Shown here piece by piece: positions 37,510 to 45,880 of a stretch of 64,000 bases of DNA (position 1 is the stretch's first letter; every line of letters starts with the position of its first letter). Under the pieces are notes generated by a model. The model was not told where the DNA came from. It saw only the letters and a list, made by a program, of their open reading frames with translations, and did no database searches. Origin of the DNA: Burkholderia sp. SRS-46 (GTDB lineage: Bacteria; Pseudomonadota; Gammaproteobacteria; Burkholderiales; Burkholderiaceae); the NCBI RefSeq assembly GCF_004343775.1, contig NZ_PTXL01000001.1:1054001-1118000 (forward strand), written 5' to 3'. The translations under genes were made by a program, and so were the position numbers.

Positions 37510-38238
37510 ATGGATCTCTCGCTGCTCGCCAACAATCTTCCCTACCTGCTCGTCGGCGCGTTTCCGGACGGGCCGCTCGGCGGCGCCGCGCTGTCGCTGG
37601 TGCTGGCCATTGCGTCCGCGCTCGCGTCGGCGGTGCTGGGCGTCGCGCTCGGCGTCGCGATGGCGCTCGTGCGCGGCTGGGCGCGCGTGCCGCTGCTCGC
37701 GTTCATCGGCTTCTTCCGCGCGATTCCGGTGCTGATGCTGATCTTCTGGACGTATTTCCTGATGCCGATGCTGCTGCACATGGACGTGCCGGGGCTCGCG
37801 ACGGTCGTGTGCGCGCTGGCGCTGATCGGCGGCGCGTATCTCGCGCACGCGGTGCATGCAGGCATCGTCGCGGCCGGCGCCGGGCAATGGCAGGCCGGGC
37901 TGTCGCTCGGCCTCACGCGCTGGCAGACGGTGCGCTACGTGCTGCTGCCGCAGGCGATCCGGATCATGACGCCGTCGTTCGTCAACCAGTGGGTCGCGCT
38001 CGTGAAGGACACGTCGCTCGCGTACATCGTCGGCGTGCCGGAGCTGTCGTTCGTCGCGACGCAGGTGAACAACCGGCTGATGGTGTATCCGGCGCCGATC
38101 TTCCTGTTCGTCGCCGCGATCTACCTGGTGCTGTGCACGTCGCTCGACGGCGCGGCGCGCTGGCTGCTGTCGCGCCGCCCGCGCGCGGAACGTGCCGCCC
38201 GAGTCAGCGGCGAGCGCGCACAGCCGGCACAGCGCTGA
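37510..38238 (+). CDS. amino acid ABC transporter permease (second subunit)
   Basis: 242-aa partner of the preceding permease (GltK/HisQ type). FFRAIPVLMLIFWTYFLMP is the N-terminal block, and AGLSLGLTRWQTVRYVLLPQ is the EAA loop for the ATPase. Six hydrophobic segments are visible, with an Arg/Ala-rich cytoplasmic tail of about 30 residues. It starts 2 bp after the stop of the first permease. The next gene on the right is on the opposite strand and unrelated, so the operon ends without the usual GltL/GlnQ-type ATPase. Confidence 0.9.
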   Translation: MDLSLLANNLPYLLVGAFPDGPLGGAALSLVLAIASALASAVLGVALGVAMALVRGWARVPLLAFIGFFRAIPVLMLIFWTYFLMPMLLHMDVPGLATVVCALALIGGAYLAHAVHAGIVAAGAGQWQAGLSLGLTRWQTVRYVLLPQAIRIMTPSFVNQWVALVKDTSLAYIVGVPELSFVATQVNNRLMVYPAPIFLFVAAIYLVLCTSLDGAARWLLSRRPRAERAARVSGERAQPAQR

Positions 38239-38257
38239 CGTCCGGCGGCACGCGGGT

Positions 38258-39022
38258 TCAGCGCCACCGGCGCGCGAGCTGGTCGCGCAGGTCGTCGACC
38301 AGCGGCACGATCGCGAGCACGGCCAGCAGGCATGCGAGCGGAATCGTCGACGAGTAGCCGACGTGCTTGAAGCCGAGCGCGCCCAGCAGGCCGCCGACGA
38401 AGAACATCGCGAGCATCGTGCCGAGCACGCGCAGCCGTTCGCGGTTCGCGATCACGGGCGGCAGGCTCGCATCCCCGTTGAAACGGTTCACGTAGAACAG
38501 CTTGCCGAGCTCGATGCCGATGTCGGTCACCATGCCGGTGACGTGCGTCGTGCGGATTTCGGCGTTCGACAGCTTCGTGATCATCGCGTTCTGCAGCCCC
38601 ATGATGAAGCACAGCAGGATCACCGTGAGCGGCGCGAACAGCGTGCGGTGCTCGGCGAGCTGGCTGCCGAGCAGCCCGAAGCACAGCAGCAGTGCGGCTT
38701 CGACGAGCAGCGGCGACGCGTACTGGCTCTGCAGCTGGTGGCGCCGCCCCCAGTTGACGAGCACGGCCGAGCAGGCGGCGCCGCCGACGAACGCGAGCAG
38801 CGACGCGATGCCGGCGAGCACCAGCACGAGATCGCCGAGCGCGGCGAAATCGGCGATCGACGACACGATGCCGCTCATGTGGGACGTGTATTGATGAACC
38901 GCGAGGAAGCCGCCCGCGTTGGCGGCGCCCGCGACGAACGCGAGCGAGAAGCCGAGGCGGCGATTGCCGGCGGCGCTGCGGTTCTTGCCGGTCAGGCTGC
39001 GAAAGTAGTGCGTGGGCGCCAT
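38258..39022 (-). CDS. YoaK family protein (DUF1275), membrane
   Basis: 254-aa inner-membrane protein with six predicted helices, of the YoaK/DUF1275 family of unknown function. Family blocks are SLAFVAGAANAGGFLAVHQY (helix 1), THVTGMVTDIGIELGKLFYV and FIMGLQNAMITKLSNAEIRT. The ATG at 39022 gives MAPTHYFRSLTGKNRS. No strong ribosome site is visible. It is convergent with the amino acid permease (19 bp apart) and 131 bp downstream of the M23 peptidase gene on the same strand. A transport role has been suspected for the family but is not established. Confidence 0.88.
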   Translation of the reverse strand: MAPTHYFRSLTGKNRSAAGNRRLGFSLAFVAGAANAGGFLAVHQYTSHMSGIVSSIADFAALGDLVLVLAGIASLLAFVGGAACSAVLVNWGRRHQLQSQYASPLLVEAALLLCFGLLGSQLAEHRTLFAPLTVILLCFIMGLQNAMITKLSNAEIRTTHVTGMVTDIGIELGKLFYVNRFNGDASLPPVIANRERLRVLGTMLAMFFVGGLLGALGFKHVGYSSTIPLACLLAVLAIVPLVDDLRDQLARRWR

Positions 39023-39153
39023 CGGGCCGTTCCATCCACGAGAAGGCGCCGCCGGGCGGCGGCTGAGCCGCGCCGGGCAGGTCGGACCCGGCGCAAGCTG
39101 GGATGATAGCCAAGCGCGCGGCCGCGCCACAAGGGTGGCGGGCGCGGCGCGCG

Positions 39154-40404
39154 TCAGGACGCGGTGTAGTGCGTGTTGAAGACGGCGCGCAGCGTCGACT
39201 TGTCGGTCGCGAAATCGCCCCACAGCGGGCCGTCGGTTTGCGCGAACGCGAACGGCGCGGTGTTGATCGACGCGAGGCGGAAGCGCCATTGCGCGGCTTC
39301 CTGGCGGAAGGCGGTGCGCTGCATGTCGGACAGCGCCGTCTGCGCGCTCGCGAGCGTGACGAGCGGGTCGACCGGCTGGTCGGCGACGCGCACCTCGAAG
39401 TGCAGGTGCGGGCCCGTCGCCGCGCCGGTCATCCCGACCGAGCCGAGCCGCTGGCCCTGCCTGACGGGCTCGCCGACCTTCAGCCCGTGCGCGTACGCGG
39501 ACAGGTGCGCGTAGTAGGTCGAATAGCCGTCGGCGTGATCGACGATCACGTATTTGCCGTAGCCGCCCGGATCGGTGCCGACGAACGACACGGTGCCGTC
39601 GGCCGCCGCGTCGACGCGGGTGCCGGACGGTGCGGCGAGATCGACGCCGGTATGGAACGCCATCGCCTGCGACAGCGGATGGATGCGCTCGCCGAAGAAC
39701 GAGCTGATGCGCGTCCACTTGACGGGCATCGTGAACGCGGCCGCTTCGAGCGGCGTGCCGTCGAGCATGTAGTACGCGCCCTTGTCGGCGCCCGGCGGCT
39801 TGAACCACAGCGCGCCGAACGTGCGGCCGCCCACGCGCAGCTCGAGCGCGGTGAGGCGCGGCGTGCTGCCGCTCGCGTCGAACGCGACGCGGTAGTAGTC
39901 GCCGCGGTGCGCGCTTTCGCGCATCGGCACCTTGCCGCTGACGAGATCGCCGAACTGGATCCGCACTTCGGGCGGCAGGTCGAGGCGGTTCAGCGTGTCG
40001 GACAGCGTCAGTTCGATGTCGCCCGCGCGCAGCCCATGGTCGGCCTCCGGCGGCGCGAGCGTAAACAGGTTCGCGTAGCCGAGCATGTCGTTGCGGTGCG
40101 CGCTGAGCGGCGCGAACAGCCCCGGCTGCGCATTGCGCTCGCCGATCGATTTGGCGAGCTCGCTCGCGACGAAGTGCTCGGCGCTGGGAAACGGCGTGTC
40201 CGACAGCACGCGCTGCGGCGTCGCGGCCGCGCCGGTATCGGCGGCGCCCGGCAGTTGCGACACGGCCGGCAGCGTGACCACCGCGAGGCCGAGCGTGGTG
40301 AGGGCGCCGAGCGCGGCGGCCGGCAGTAGCGCGCGCACGCGCTGCAGCGTACGCGGGGCGGAAATATCAGGGTGTGCGGCAGGCTTGACCAAGGGTGTCC
40401 ACAT
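39154..40404 (-). CDS. M23 family peptidoglycan endopeptidase, membrane-anchored
   Basis: Predicted cell-wall endopeptidase of 416 aa (LasA/NlpD/MepM type). It has an N-terminal membrane anchor at about residues 21-47, a periplasmic OapA/LysM-like region (about 60-220) with SDTLNRLDLPPEVRIQFGD, and a C-terminal M23 domain. The zinc ligands are visible: His251 and Asp255 in FHTGVDLAAP, and His335 in GPHLHFEVR, with His300 and His333 also in place, so it should be catalytically active. I choose ATG 40404; upstream ATG/TTG codons in frame (to 40497) would run into a terminator-like hairpin. It likely cuts peptide cross-links during growth or division. Confidence 0.87.
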   Translation of the reverse strand: MWTPLVKPAAHPDISAPRTLQRVRALLPAAALGALTTLGLAVVTLPAVSQLPGAADTGAAATPQRVLSDTPFPSAEHFVASELAKSIGERNAQPGLFAPLSAHRNDMLGYANLFTLAPPEADHGLRAGDIELTLSDTLNRLDLPPEVRIQFGDLVSGKVPMRESAHRGDYYRVAFDASGSTPRLTALELRVGGRTFGALWFKPPGADKGAYYMLDGTPLEAAAFTMPVKWTRISSFFGERIHPLSQAMAFHTGVDLAAPSGTRVDAAADGTVSFVGTDPGGYGKYVIVDHADGYSTYYAHLSAYAHGLKVGEPVRQGQRLGSVGMTGAATGPHLHFEVRVADQPVDPLVTLASAQTALSDMQRTAFRQEAAQWRFRLASINTAPFAFAQTDGPLWGDFATDKSTLRAVFNTHYTAS

Positions 40405-40489
40405 CCAGGAAAACGGTTCGACGAAAGGGTGTGGGCAAGGTCCACCTGGCCGGGCGCGCATCGGGGGGCGGCGGAGCGGGTGGCGGGCG

Positions 40490-40612
40490 TGCAACAAAAC
40501 AGGCCCCGCCAGGGGCCCGTGTCGTTTCCGTTCGACCCAACGGCGCGGGACGCTGCCCGCTTCGAACGGCGCCGCGATTGCCGGGTCAGGACCCGGATAT
40601 CACGAAGACGCT
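40490..40612 (-). ncRNA. candidate small RNA with intrinsic terminator
   Basis: Reading leftward, the segment contains three consecutive stem-loops. They are CCGGGT/ACCCGG around 40581-40596; an 8-bp stem CCGTTCGA/TCGAACGG (40528-40535 with 40562-40569) enclosing GCGGG/CCCGC; and GGCCCC-TGGC-GGGGCC (40502-40517) followed by TGTTTTGTTG. A TATTAG hexamer at 40611-40616 could be a -10 element, with no good -35. No ribosome site or conserved reading frame is visible. It may be an independent sRNA, or simply the 3' end of the amrR transcript or a leader of the peptidase gene. It fills most of the 335-bp gap. Confidence 0.35.
40493..40517 (-). terminator. Rho-independent terminator (leftward)
   Basis: Minus-strand stem GGCCCC / GGGGCC with loop TGGC, followed by a T-rich tail (TGTTTTGTTG). 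It would stop leftward transcription from amrR or from a local promoter before the M23 peptidase gene. Confidence 0.7.
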
Positions 40613-40739
40613 AATAAAAGATGACAGCGCCAGTCTACCGATGTTCCGCAAAAAGTAGAAAATTTAAAACAGGGTCGGAATTTTTGTTTCGCAGAGCGGT
40701 AAATCGAGATAAATCAGGTGTTTTTTGCGCTTCCGGACC

Positions 40740-41387
40740 TCATTCCGGCAATTTTTGCGCGCGGCGGCGCAGTGCGGCGGAGGTCCGGACCGCGTCGAAT
40801 CCCGCGTCGAGGATCGCCTCCGCGTCACTCCACAGATTGCGGCGCAGGCGGTTGGTCCAGACGATCGACTCGAACACGCCTTCGAGCAGCGACACGAGGT
40901 AGACGGCCGCGAGATGCACGTCGAGATCGGCCGCGACCTCGCCGCCCGCGACCGCGCGGCGCAGCAGCGCCTTCGCGATGCGCAGCATCTGCAGCTCGAG
41001 CGCCACGCGGCGCCGCTGCAGCGCGACGTTTTCCTCGCTTTGTTCGCATTTCGTATACAGAATGACGAGCACGCGCTGCATCGACCCCGGCGCGCCGCAT
41101 TGCTCCAGGTAGTGCGACGCGGCGCGCCGCAGCGTGTCGAGCGCGGGATGCCCGTCGCCGGCCTCGAAGCTTTCGGACGTGCGCGCGAACGCGCGGTCGC
41201 ACATCGCGAGACAGACCTCCATCTTGTTCTTGTAGTGGCCGTACACGGCGCCGCGCGACATGCCGGCAGCCTCCGCGAGGTCGGCCATCGCGGTTTGCGC
41301 GACGCCGCGTTCGAGCAGCACGAGCTCGGCGGCGTCGAGGATCCGGTGCTTGATCGCGAGGGATTCTTCCCGAGTCTTGCGGGCCAT
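40740..41387 (-). CDS. amrR: TetR family repressor of the adjacent RND efflux operon
   Basis: 215-aa TetR-family repressor. The N-terminal helix-turn-helix is ILDAAELVLLERGVAQTAMA with LAEAAGMSRGAVYGHYKNK, and the C-terminal all-helical ligand domain includes DTLRRAASHYLEQCG and VYLVSLLEGVFESIVWTN, as in AcrR/AmrR regulators of multidrug pumps. It is divergent from the adaptor gene across 149 bp that contains a perfect 20-bp palindrome, so it most likely represses both directions and is released by pump substrates. The symbol follows the pump assignment (AmrAB-OprA/MexXY type). Confirming it over BpeR or others needs a tree. Confidence 0.85.
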   Translation of the reverse strand: MARKTREESLAIKHRILDAAELVLLERGVAQTAMADLAEAAGMSRGAVYGHYKNKMEVCLAMCDRAFARTSESFEAGDGHPALDTLRRAASHYLEQCGAPGSMQRVLVILYTKCEQSEENVALQRRRVALELQMLRIAKALLRRAVAGGEVAADLDVHLAAVYLVSLLEGVFESIVWTNRLRRNLWSDAEAILDAGFDAVRTSAALRRRAQKLPE

Positions 41388-41460
41388 GTTGCGTGATTCC
41401 TTACAGTTTGCTGTCGTTTTATTGAGACAATGTGGCGACAGTTTTAAAACGGCATGTATT

Positions 41461-41480
41461 TAATCAGTCATGACTGATTA
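41461..41480. promoter_or_regulatory. perfect 20-bp palindrome between amrR and amrA, probable AmrR operator
   Basis: TAATCAGTCATGACTGATTA is its own reverse complement over all 20 positions and lies 56 bp upstream of the amrA ATG. A further TAATCAG half-copy follows at 41480-41486. Size and position are right for a TetR dimer or pair of dimers. A GCCGCCG/CGGCGGC stem (41497-41503 with 41512-41518) lies just downstream in the amrA leader. Confidence 0.7.
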
Positions 41481-41536
41481 TAATCAGCCACCCTGAGCCG
41501 CCGCATTTTAACGGCGGCGCATGATCCGAGGTCCAT

Positions 41537-42727
41537 ATGAAGAATAATCGCTCCCTGTCGCGCCACGGGCTGGCGCCGTTCGCGCTGCTGGCCATGCTGG
41601 CCGTCACCGGATGCGGAAAGGGCGAACACGCCGCGGCCCCCGAGGCCGCGCAGCGCGCGACCGTGCTGACCGTGCGGCCGACCGCGATGCCGCTCACCGT
41701 CGAATTGCCCGGCCGGCTCGAAGCCTACCGGCAGGCGGAGGTGCGCGCGCGGGTCGCGGGCATCGTCACCGCGCGCACCTACGAGGAGGGGCAGGAGGTC
41801 AAGCAGGGCGCGGTGCTGTTCCGCATCGATCCCGCGCCGCTGAAGGCCGCGCGCGACGCGGCGCAGGGCGCGCTCGCGAAGGCGCAGGCCGCCGCGCTCG
41901 CGGCGAGCGACAAGCGCCGCCGCTACGACGATCTGGTGCGCGACCGCGCGGTGAGCGAGCGCGACCACACCGAGGCCGTCGCGGCCGACGCGCAGGCGAA
42001 GGCCGAACTCGCGTCGGCGAAGGCCGAGCTCGCGCGCGCGCAACTGCAGCTCGACTACGCGACGGTGACCGCGCCGATCGCGGGCCGCGCGCGGCGCGCG
42101 CTCGTCACCGAGGGCGCGCTCGTCGGCCAGGACCAGGCGACGCCGCTCACGACCGTCGAGCAGCTCGACCCGATCTACGTGAACTTCTCGCAGCCGGCCG
42201 CGGACGTCGACGCGCTGCGCCGCGCGGTGAAGAGCGGCCGCGCGACCGGCATCGCGCAGCAGGACGTCGAGGTGACGCTGCTGCGGCCCGACGGCACCGC
42301 GTATCCGCTGAAGGGCAAGCTGCTGTTCAGCGATCTCGCGGTCGACCCGACCACCGACACCGTCGCGATGCGCGCGCTGTTCCCGAACCCGGAGCGCGAG
42401 CTGCTGCCCGGCGCGTACGTGAAGATCGCGCTCGACAACGCGGTCGACCGCAAGGCGATCCTGGTGCCGCGCGACGCGCTGCTGCGCGGCGCCGACCGCG
42501 CGTCGGTGAAGGTGGTCGGCGCGAACGGCAAGGTGCGCGACGTCGAGGTCGTCGCCGACCAGATGGCCGGCCGCGACTGGCGCGTCACGCGCGGCCTCGC
42601 CGGCGGCGAGCGCGTGATCGTCGACAACGCCGCGCAATTCGCACCCGGCACCGCGGTGACGCCCGTCGAGCAGGCCGCGCCGCCCGCGGCCGCGCCCGCT
42701 TCGGCGGCGACCGCCCGTCAAACCTGA
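41537..42727 (+). CDS. amrA: RND efflux periplasmic adaptor lipoprotein
   Basis: 396-aa membrane fusion protein linking the RND pump to the outer-membrane channel. A lipoprotein signal ends in VTGC (Cys26). The barrel-sandwich motif AYRQAEVRARVAGIVTARTY, the alpha-hairpin (about 95-165) and LDYATVTAPIAGRARRALV are typical of the AcrA/MexX family; its length equals that of MexX. It is the first gene of the efflux operon and the next gene begins 15 bp later. Family knowledge links AmrAB-OprA pumps to aminoglycoside and macrolide efflux in Burkholderia. Confidence 0.93.
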   Translation: MKNNRSLSRHGLAPFALLAMLAVTGCGKGEHAAAPEAAQRATVLTVRPTAMPLTVELPGRLEAYRQAEVRARVAGIVTARTYEEGQEVKQGAVLFRIDPAPLKAARDAAQGALAKAQAAALAASDKRRRYDDLVRDRAVSERDHTEAVAADAQAKAELASAKAELARAQLQLDYATVTAPIAGRARRALVTEGALVGQDQATPLTTVEQLDPIYVNFSQPAADVDALRRAVKSGRATGIAQQDVEVTLLRPDGTAYPLKGKLLFSDLAVDPTTDTVAMRALFPNPERELLPGAYVKIALDNAVDRKAILVPRDALLRGADRASVKVVGANGKVRDVEVVADQMAGRDWRVTRGLAGGERVIVDNAAQFAPGTAVTPVEQAAPPAAAPASAATARQT

Positions 42728-42742
42728 TCGATTCGAATCAAC

Positions 42743-45700
42743 ATGGCACGTTTCTTCATCGATCGCCCCGTGTTCGCGTGGGTGATCGCACTCTTCATCA
42801 TGCTGGGCGGCGTGTTCGCGATCCGCGCGCTGCCCGTTGCGCAGTACCCGGACATCGCGCCGCCGGTCGTCAGCATCTACGCGACGTATCCCGGCGCGTC
42901 CGCGCAGGTCGTCGAGGAATCCGTCACAGCGCTGATCGAGCGCGAGATGAACGGCGCGCCGGGGCTGCTGTATACGTCCGCGACGAGCAGCGTCGGCATG
43001 GCGTCGCTGTACCTGACGTTCAGGCAGGGCGTGAACGCCGATCTCGCGGCCGTCGAGGTGCAGAACCGCCTGAAGACGGTCGAGTCGCGCCTGCCGGAGC
43101 CCGTGCGGCGTGACGGCATCTCGGTCGAGAAGGCCGCCGACAACATCCAGCTCGTCGTGTCGCTGACGTCCGAGGATGGCCGGATGAGTGCCGTGCAGCT
43201 CGGCGAATACGCGGCGGCGAACGTGCTGCAGGCGCTGCGCCGCGTCGAGGGCGTCGGCAAGGTGCAGTTCTGGGGCGCGGAATACGCAATGCGGATCTGG
43301 CCCGACCCGGACAAGCTGGCCGGCCACGGACTGACCGCGTCGGACATCGCGTCGGCCGTGCGCGCGCACAACGCGCGCGTGACGGTGGGCGACATCGGCC
43401 GCAGCGCGGTGCCGGACAGCGCGCCGATCGCCGCGACGGTGTATGCCGACGCGCCGCTCAAGACGCCGGCGGATTTCGGCGCGATCGCGCTGCGTGCGCG
43501 CGCGGACGGTTCCGCGCTGTTCCTGCGCGACGTCGCGCGCATCGAGTTCGGCGGCAACGACTACAGCTACCCGTCGTTCGTGAACGGCAAGACCGCGACC
43601 GGCATGGGCATCAAGCTCGCGCCCGGTTCGAACGCGGTCGCGACCGAGCAGCGCGTGCGCGCGACGATGGACGAGCTGTCGAAGTTCTTCCCGCCGGGCG
43701 TCAAGTACCAGATTCCGTACGAGACGTCGTCGTTCGTGCGCGTGTCGATGAACAAGGTCGTCACGACGCTGATCGAGGCGGGCGTGCTGGTGTTCCTCGT
43801 GATGTTCCTGTTCATGCAGAACCTGCGCGCGACGCTGATCCCGACGCTGGTCGTGCCGGTCGCGCTCGCGGGCACGTTCGGCGTGATGTACGCGGCCGGC
43901 TTCTCGATCAACGTGCTGACGATGTTCGGCATGGTGCTCGCGATCGGCATCCTCGTCGACGACGCGATCGTCGTCGTCGAGAACGTCGAGCGGCTGATGG
44001 TGGAGGAGGGGCTTGGGCCTTACGACGCGACCGTCAAGGCGATGAAGCAGATCAGCGGCGCGATCGTCGGCATCACGGTGGTGCTGACGTCGGTGTTCGT
44101 GCCGATGGCGTTCTTCGGCGGCGCGGTCGGCAACATCTATCGCCAGTTCGCGGTGGCGCTGGCGGTGTCGATCGGCTTCTCGGCGTTCCTCGCGCTGTCG
44201 CTGACGCCCGCGCTGTGCGCGACGCTGCTCAAGCCGGTCGACGACGGCCATCACGAGAAGCGCGGCTTCTTCGGCTGGTTCAACCGCTTCGTCGCGCGCG
44301 CGACCGAACGCTATGGGGTGCGCGTCGGCGGCTTGTTGAAGAAGCCGGTGCGCTGGCTGATCGTGTATGGCGCGCTGACGGCGGTCGCCGCGCTGATGCT
44401 GACACGCCTGCCGACCGCGTTCCTGCCGGACGAGGACCAGGGCAACTTCACGGTGATGGTGATCCGCCCGCAGGGCACGCCGCTCGCGGAGACGATGCAG
44501 AGCGTGCACGCGGTCGAGCAATACGTGCGCAGCCAGGAGCCCTCCGCGTTCACGTTCGCGCTCGGCGGCTTCAACACGTACGGCGAGGGGGCGAACGGGG
44601 GGATGATCTTCGTGACGCTGAAGAACTGGGCGGCGCGCAAGTCGGCACACGACCAGGTGCAGGCGATCGTCACGCGCATCAACGAGCGCTTCGCGGCGAC
44701 GCCGAACACGACGGTGTTCGCGATGAATGCGCCGCCGTTGCCGGATCTCGGCTCGACGAACGGCTTCGACTTCCGGCTGCAGAACCGCGGCGGGCTCGAT
44801 TACGCGGCGTTCGTCGGCGCGCGCGAGAAGCTGCTCGAGGCGGGCGGCAAGGATCCGGCGCTGACCGACCTGATGTTCGCCGGCACGCAGGACGCGCCGC
44901 AGCTGAAGCTCGACATCGATCGCGCGAAGGCGTCCGCGCTCGGCGTGTCGATGGACGAGATCAATACGACGCTCGCGGTGATGTTCGGTTCCGAATACAT
45001 CGGCGACTTCATGCACGGCACGCAGGTGCGGCGCGTGATCGTGCAGGCGGAGGGCGCGCGCCGGCTCGATCCGGAGGACGTGAAGAAGCTGCGCGTGCGC
45101 AACGCGCGCGGCGAGATGGTGCCGCTCGCGGCGTTCGCGGCGCTGCACTGGACCCTCGGGCCGCCGCAGCTCACGCGCTACAACGGCTTCCCGTCGTTCA
45201 CGATCAACGGCTCGGCGGCGCCCGGCCACAGCAGCGGCGAGGCGATGGCCGCGATCGAGCGGATCGCATCGCAGCTGCCGGCCGGCACCAGCTTCGCGTG
45301 GTCGGGGCAGTCGTTCGAGGAGCGCTTGTCGGGCGCGCAGGCGCCGATGCTGTTCGCGCTGTCGGTGCTCGTCGTGTTCCTCGCGCTGGCCGCGCTGTAC
45401 GAGAGCTGGTCGATTCCGTTCGCGGTGATGCTGGTGGTGCCGCTCGGCGTGATCGGCGCGGTGCTCGGCGTGGTGTTGCGCGGGATGCCGAACGACATTT
45501 ATTTCAAGGTGGGGCTGATCGCGACGATCGGGCTGTCCGCGAAGAACGCGATCCTGATCGTCGAGGTGGCGAAGGATTTCGTCGCGCAGGGGATGCCGCT
45601 CGTCGACGCCGCGCGCGAAGCCGCGCGGCTGCGGCTGCGGCCGATCGTGATGACCTCGCTCGCGTTCGGCGTCGGCGTGCTGCCGCTCGCGTTCGCGTCG

Positions 45701-45880
45701 GGCGCCGCGTCCGGCGCGCAGATGGCGATCGGCACCGGCGTGCTCGGCGGCGTGATCACGGCGACCGTGCTCGCGGTGTTCCTGGTTCCGCTGTTTTTCG
45801 TGATCGTCGGCCGGCTGTTCAAGGTCGGCGCGCGCCGCCGCGGCGGCGCGCAACCGGCGACGATGGAGACTACATCATGA
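42743..45880 (+). CDS. amrB: RND multidrug efflux pump, inner-membrane transporter
   Basis: 1045-aa proton-driven pump with twelve helices and two large periplasmic loops. MARFFIDRPVFAWVIALFI at the N-terminus, GAPGLLYTSATSS, WGAEYAMRIWPDPDKL and the TM4 proton-relay pair in GILVDDAIVVVENVERLM (Asp-Asp) are conserved, and FGSEYIGDFMHGTQVRRVIV is typical. By recall it resembles MexY more closely than MexB in these blocks and in length, which supports an AmrB (RND-3-like) assignment. It overlaps the outer-membrane factor gene by 4 bp (ATGA). Substrates are probably aminoglycosides, macrolides and other drugs; this is inferred from the family. Confidence 0.93.
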   Translation: MARFFIDRPVFAWVIALFIMLGGVFAIRALPVAQYPDIAPPVVSIYATYPGASAQVVEESVTALIEREMNGAPGLLYTSATSSVGMASLYLTFRQGVNADLAAVEVQNRLKTVESRLPEPVRRDGISVEKAADNIQLVVSLTSEDGRMSAVQLGEYAAANVLQALRRVEGVGKVQFWGAEYAMRIWPDPDKLAGHGLTASDIASAVRAHNARVTVGDIGRSAVPDSAPIAATVYADAPLKTPADFGAIALRARADGSALFLRDVARIEFGGNDYSYPSFVNGKTATGMGIKLAPGSNAVATEQRVRATMDELSKFFPPGVKYQIPYETSSFVRVSMNKVVTTLIEAGVLVFLVMFLFMQNLRATLIPTLVVPVALAGTFGVMYAAGFSINVLTMFGMVLAIGILVDDAIVVVENVERLMVEEGLGPYDATVKAMKQISGAIVGITVVLTSVFVPMAFFGGAVGNIYRQFAVALAVSIGFSAFLALSLTPALCATLLKPVDDGHHEKRGFFGWFNRFVARATERYGVRVGGLLKKPVRWLIVYGALTAVAALMLTRLPTAFLPDEDQGNFTVMVIRPQGTPLAETMQSVHAVEQYVRSQEPSAFTFALGGFNTYGEGANGGMIFVTLKNWAARKSAHDQVQAIVTRINERFAATPNTTVFAMNAPPLPDLGSTNGFDFRLQNRGGLDYAAFVGAREKLLEAGGKDPALTDLMFAGTQDAPQLKLDIDRAKASALGVSMDEINTTLAVMFGSEYIGDFMHGTQVRRVIVQAEGARRLDPEDVKKLRVRNARGEMVPLAAFAALHWTLGPPQLTRYNGFPSFTINGSAAPGHSSGEAMAAIERIASQLPAGTSFAWSGQSFEERLSGAQAPMLFALSVLVVFLALAALYESWSIPFAVMLVVPLGVIGAVLGVVLRGMPNDIYFKVGLIATIGLSAKNAILIVEVAKDFVAQGMPLVDAAREAARLRLRPIVMTSLAFGVGVLPLAFASGAASGAQMAIGTGVLGGVITATVLAVFLVPLFFVIVGRLFKVGARRRGGAQPATMETTS

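Noticed and set aside
41468..45853. A 1461-codon open frame on the minus strand opposite the RND pump genes
   Set aside because: It is dense in Arg, His, Asp and Ala with no domain, and runs exactly antisense to amrA and amrB. This is the usual shadow of GC-rich codon bias, not a gene.
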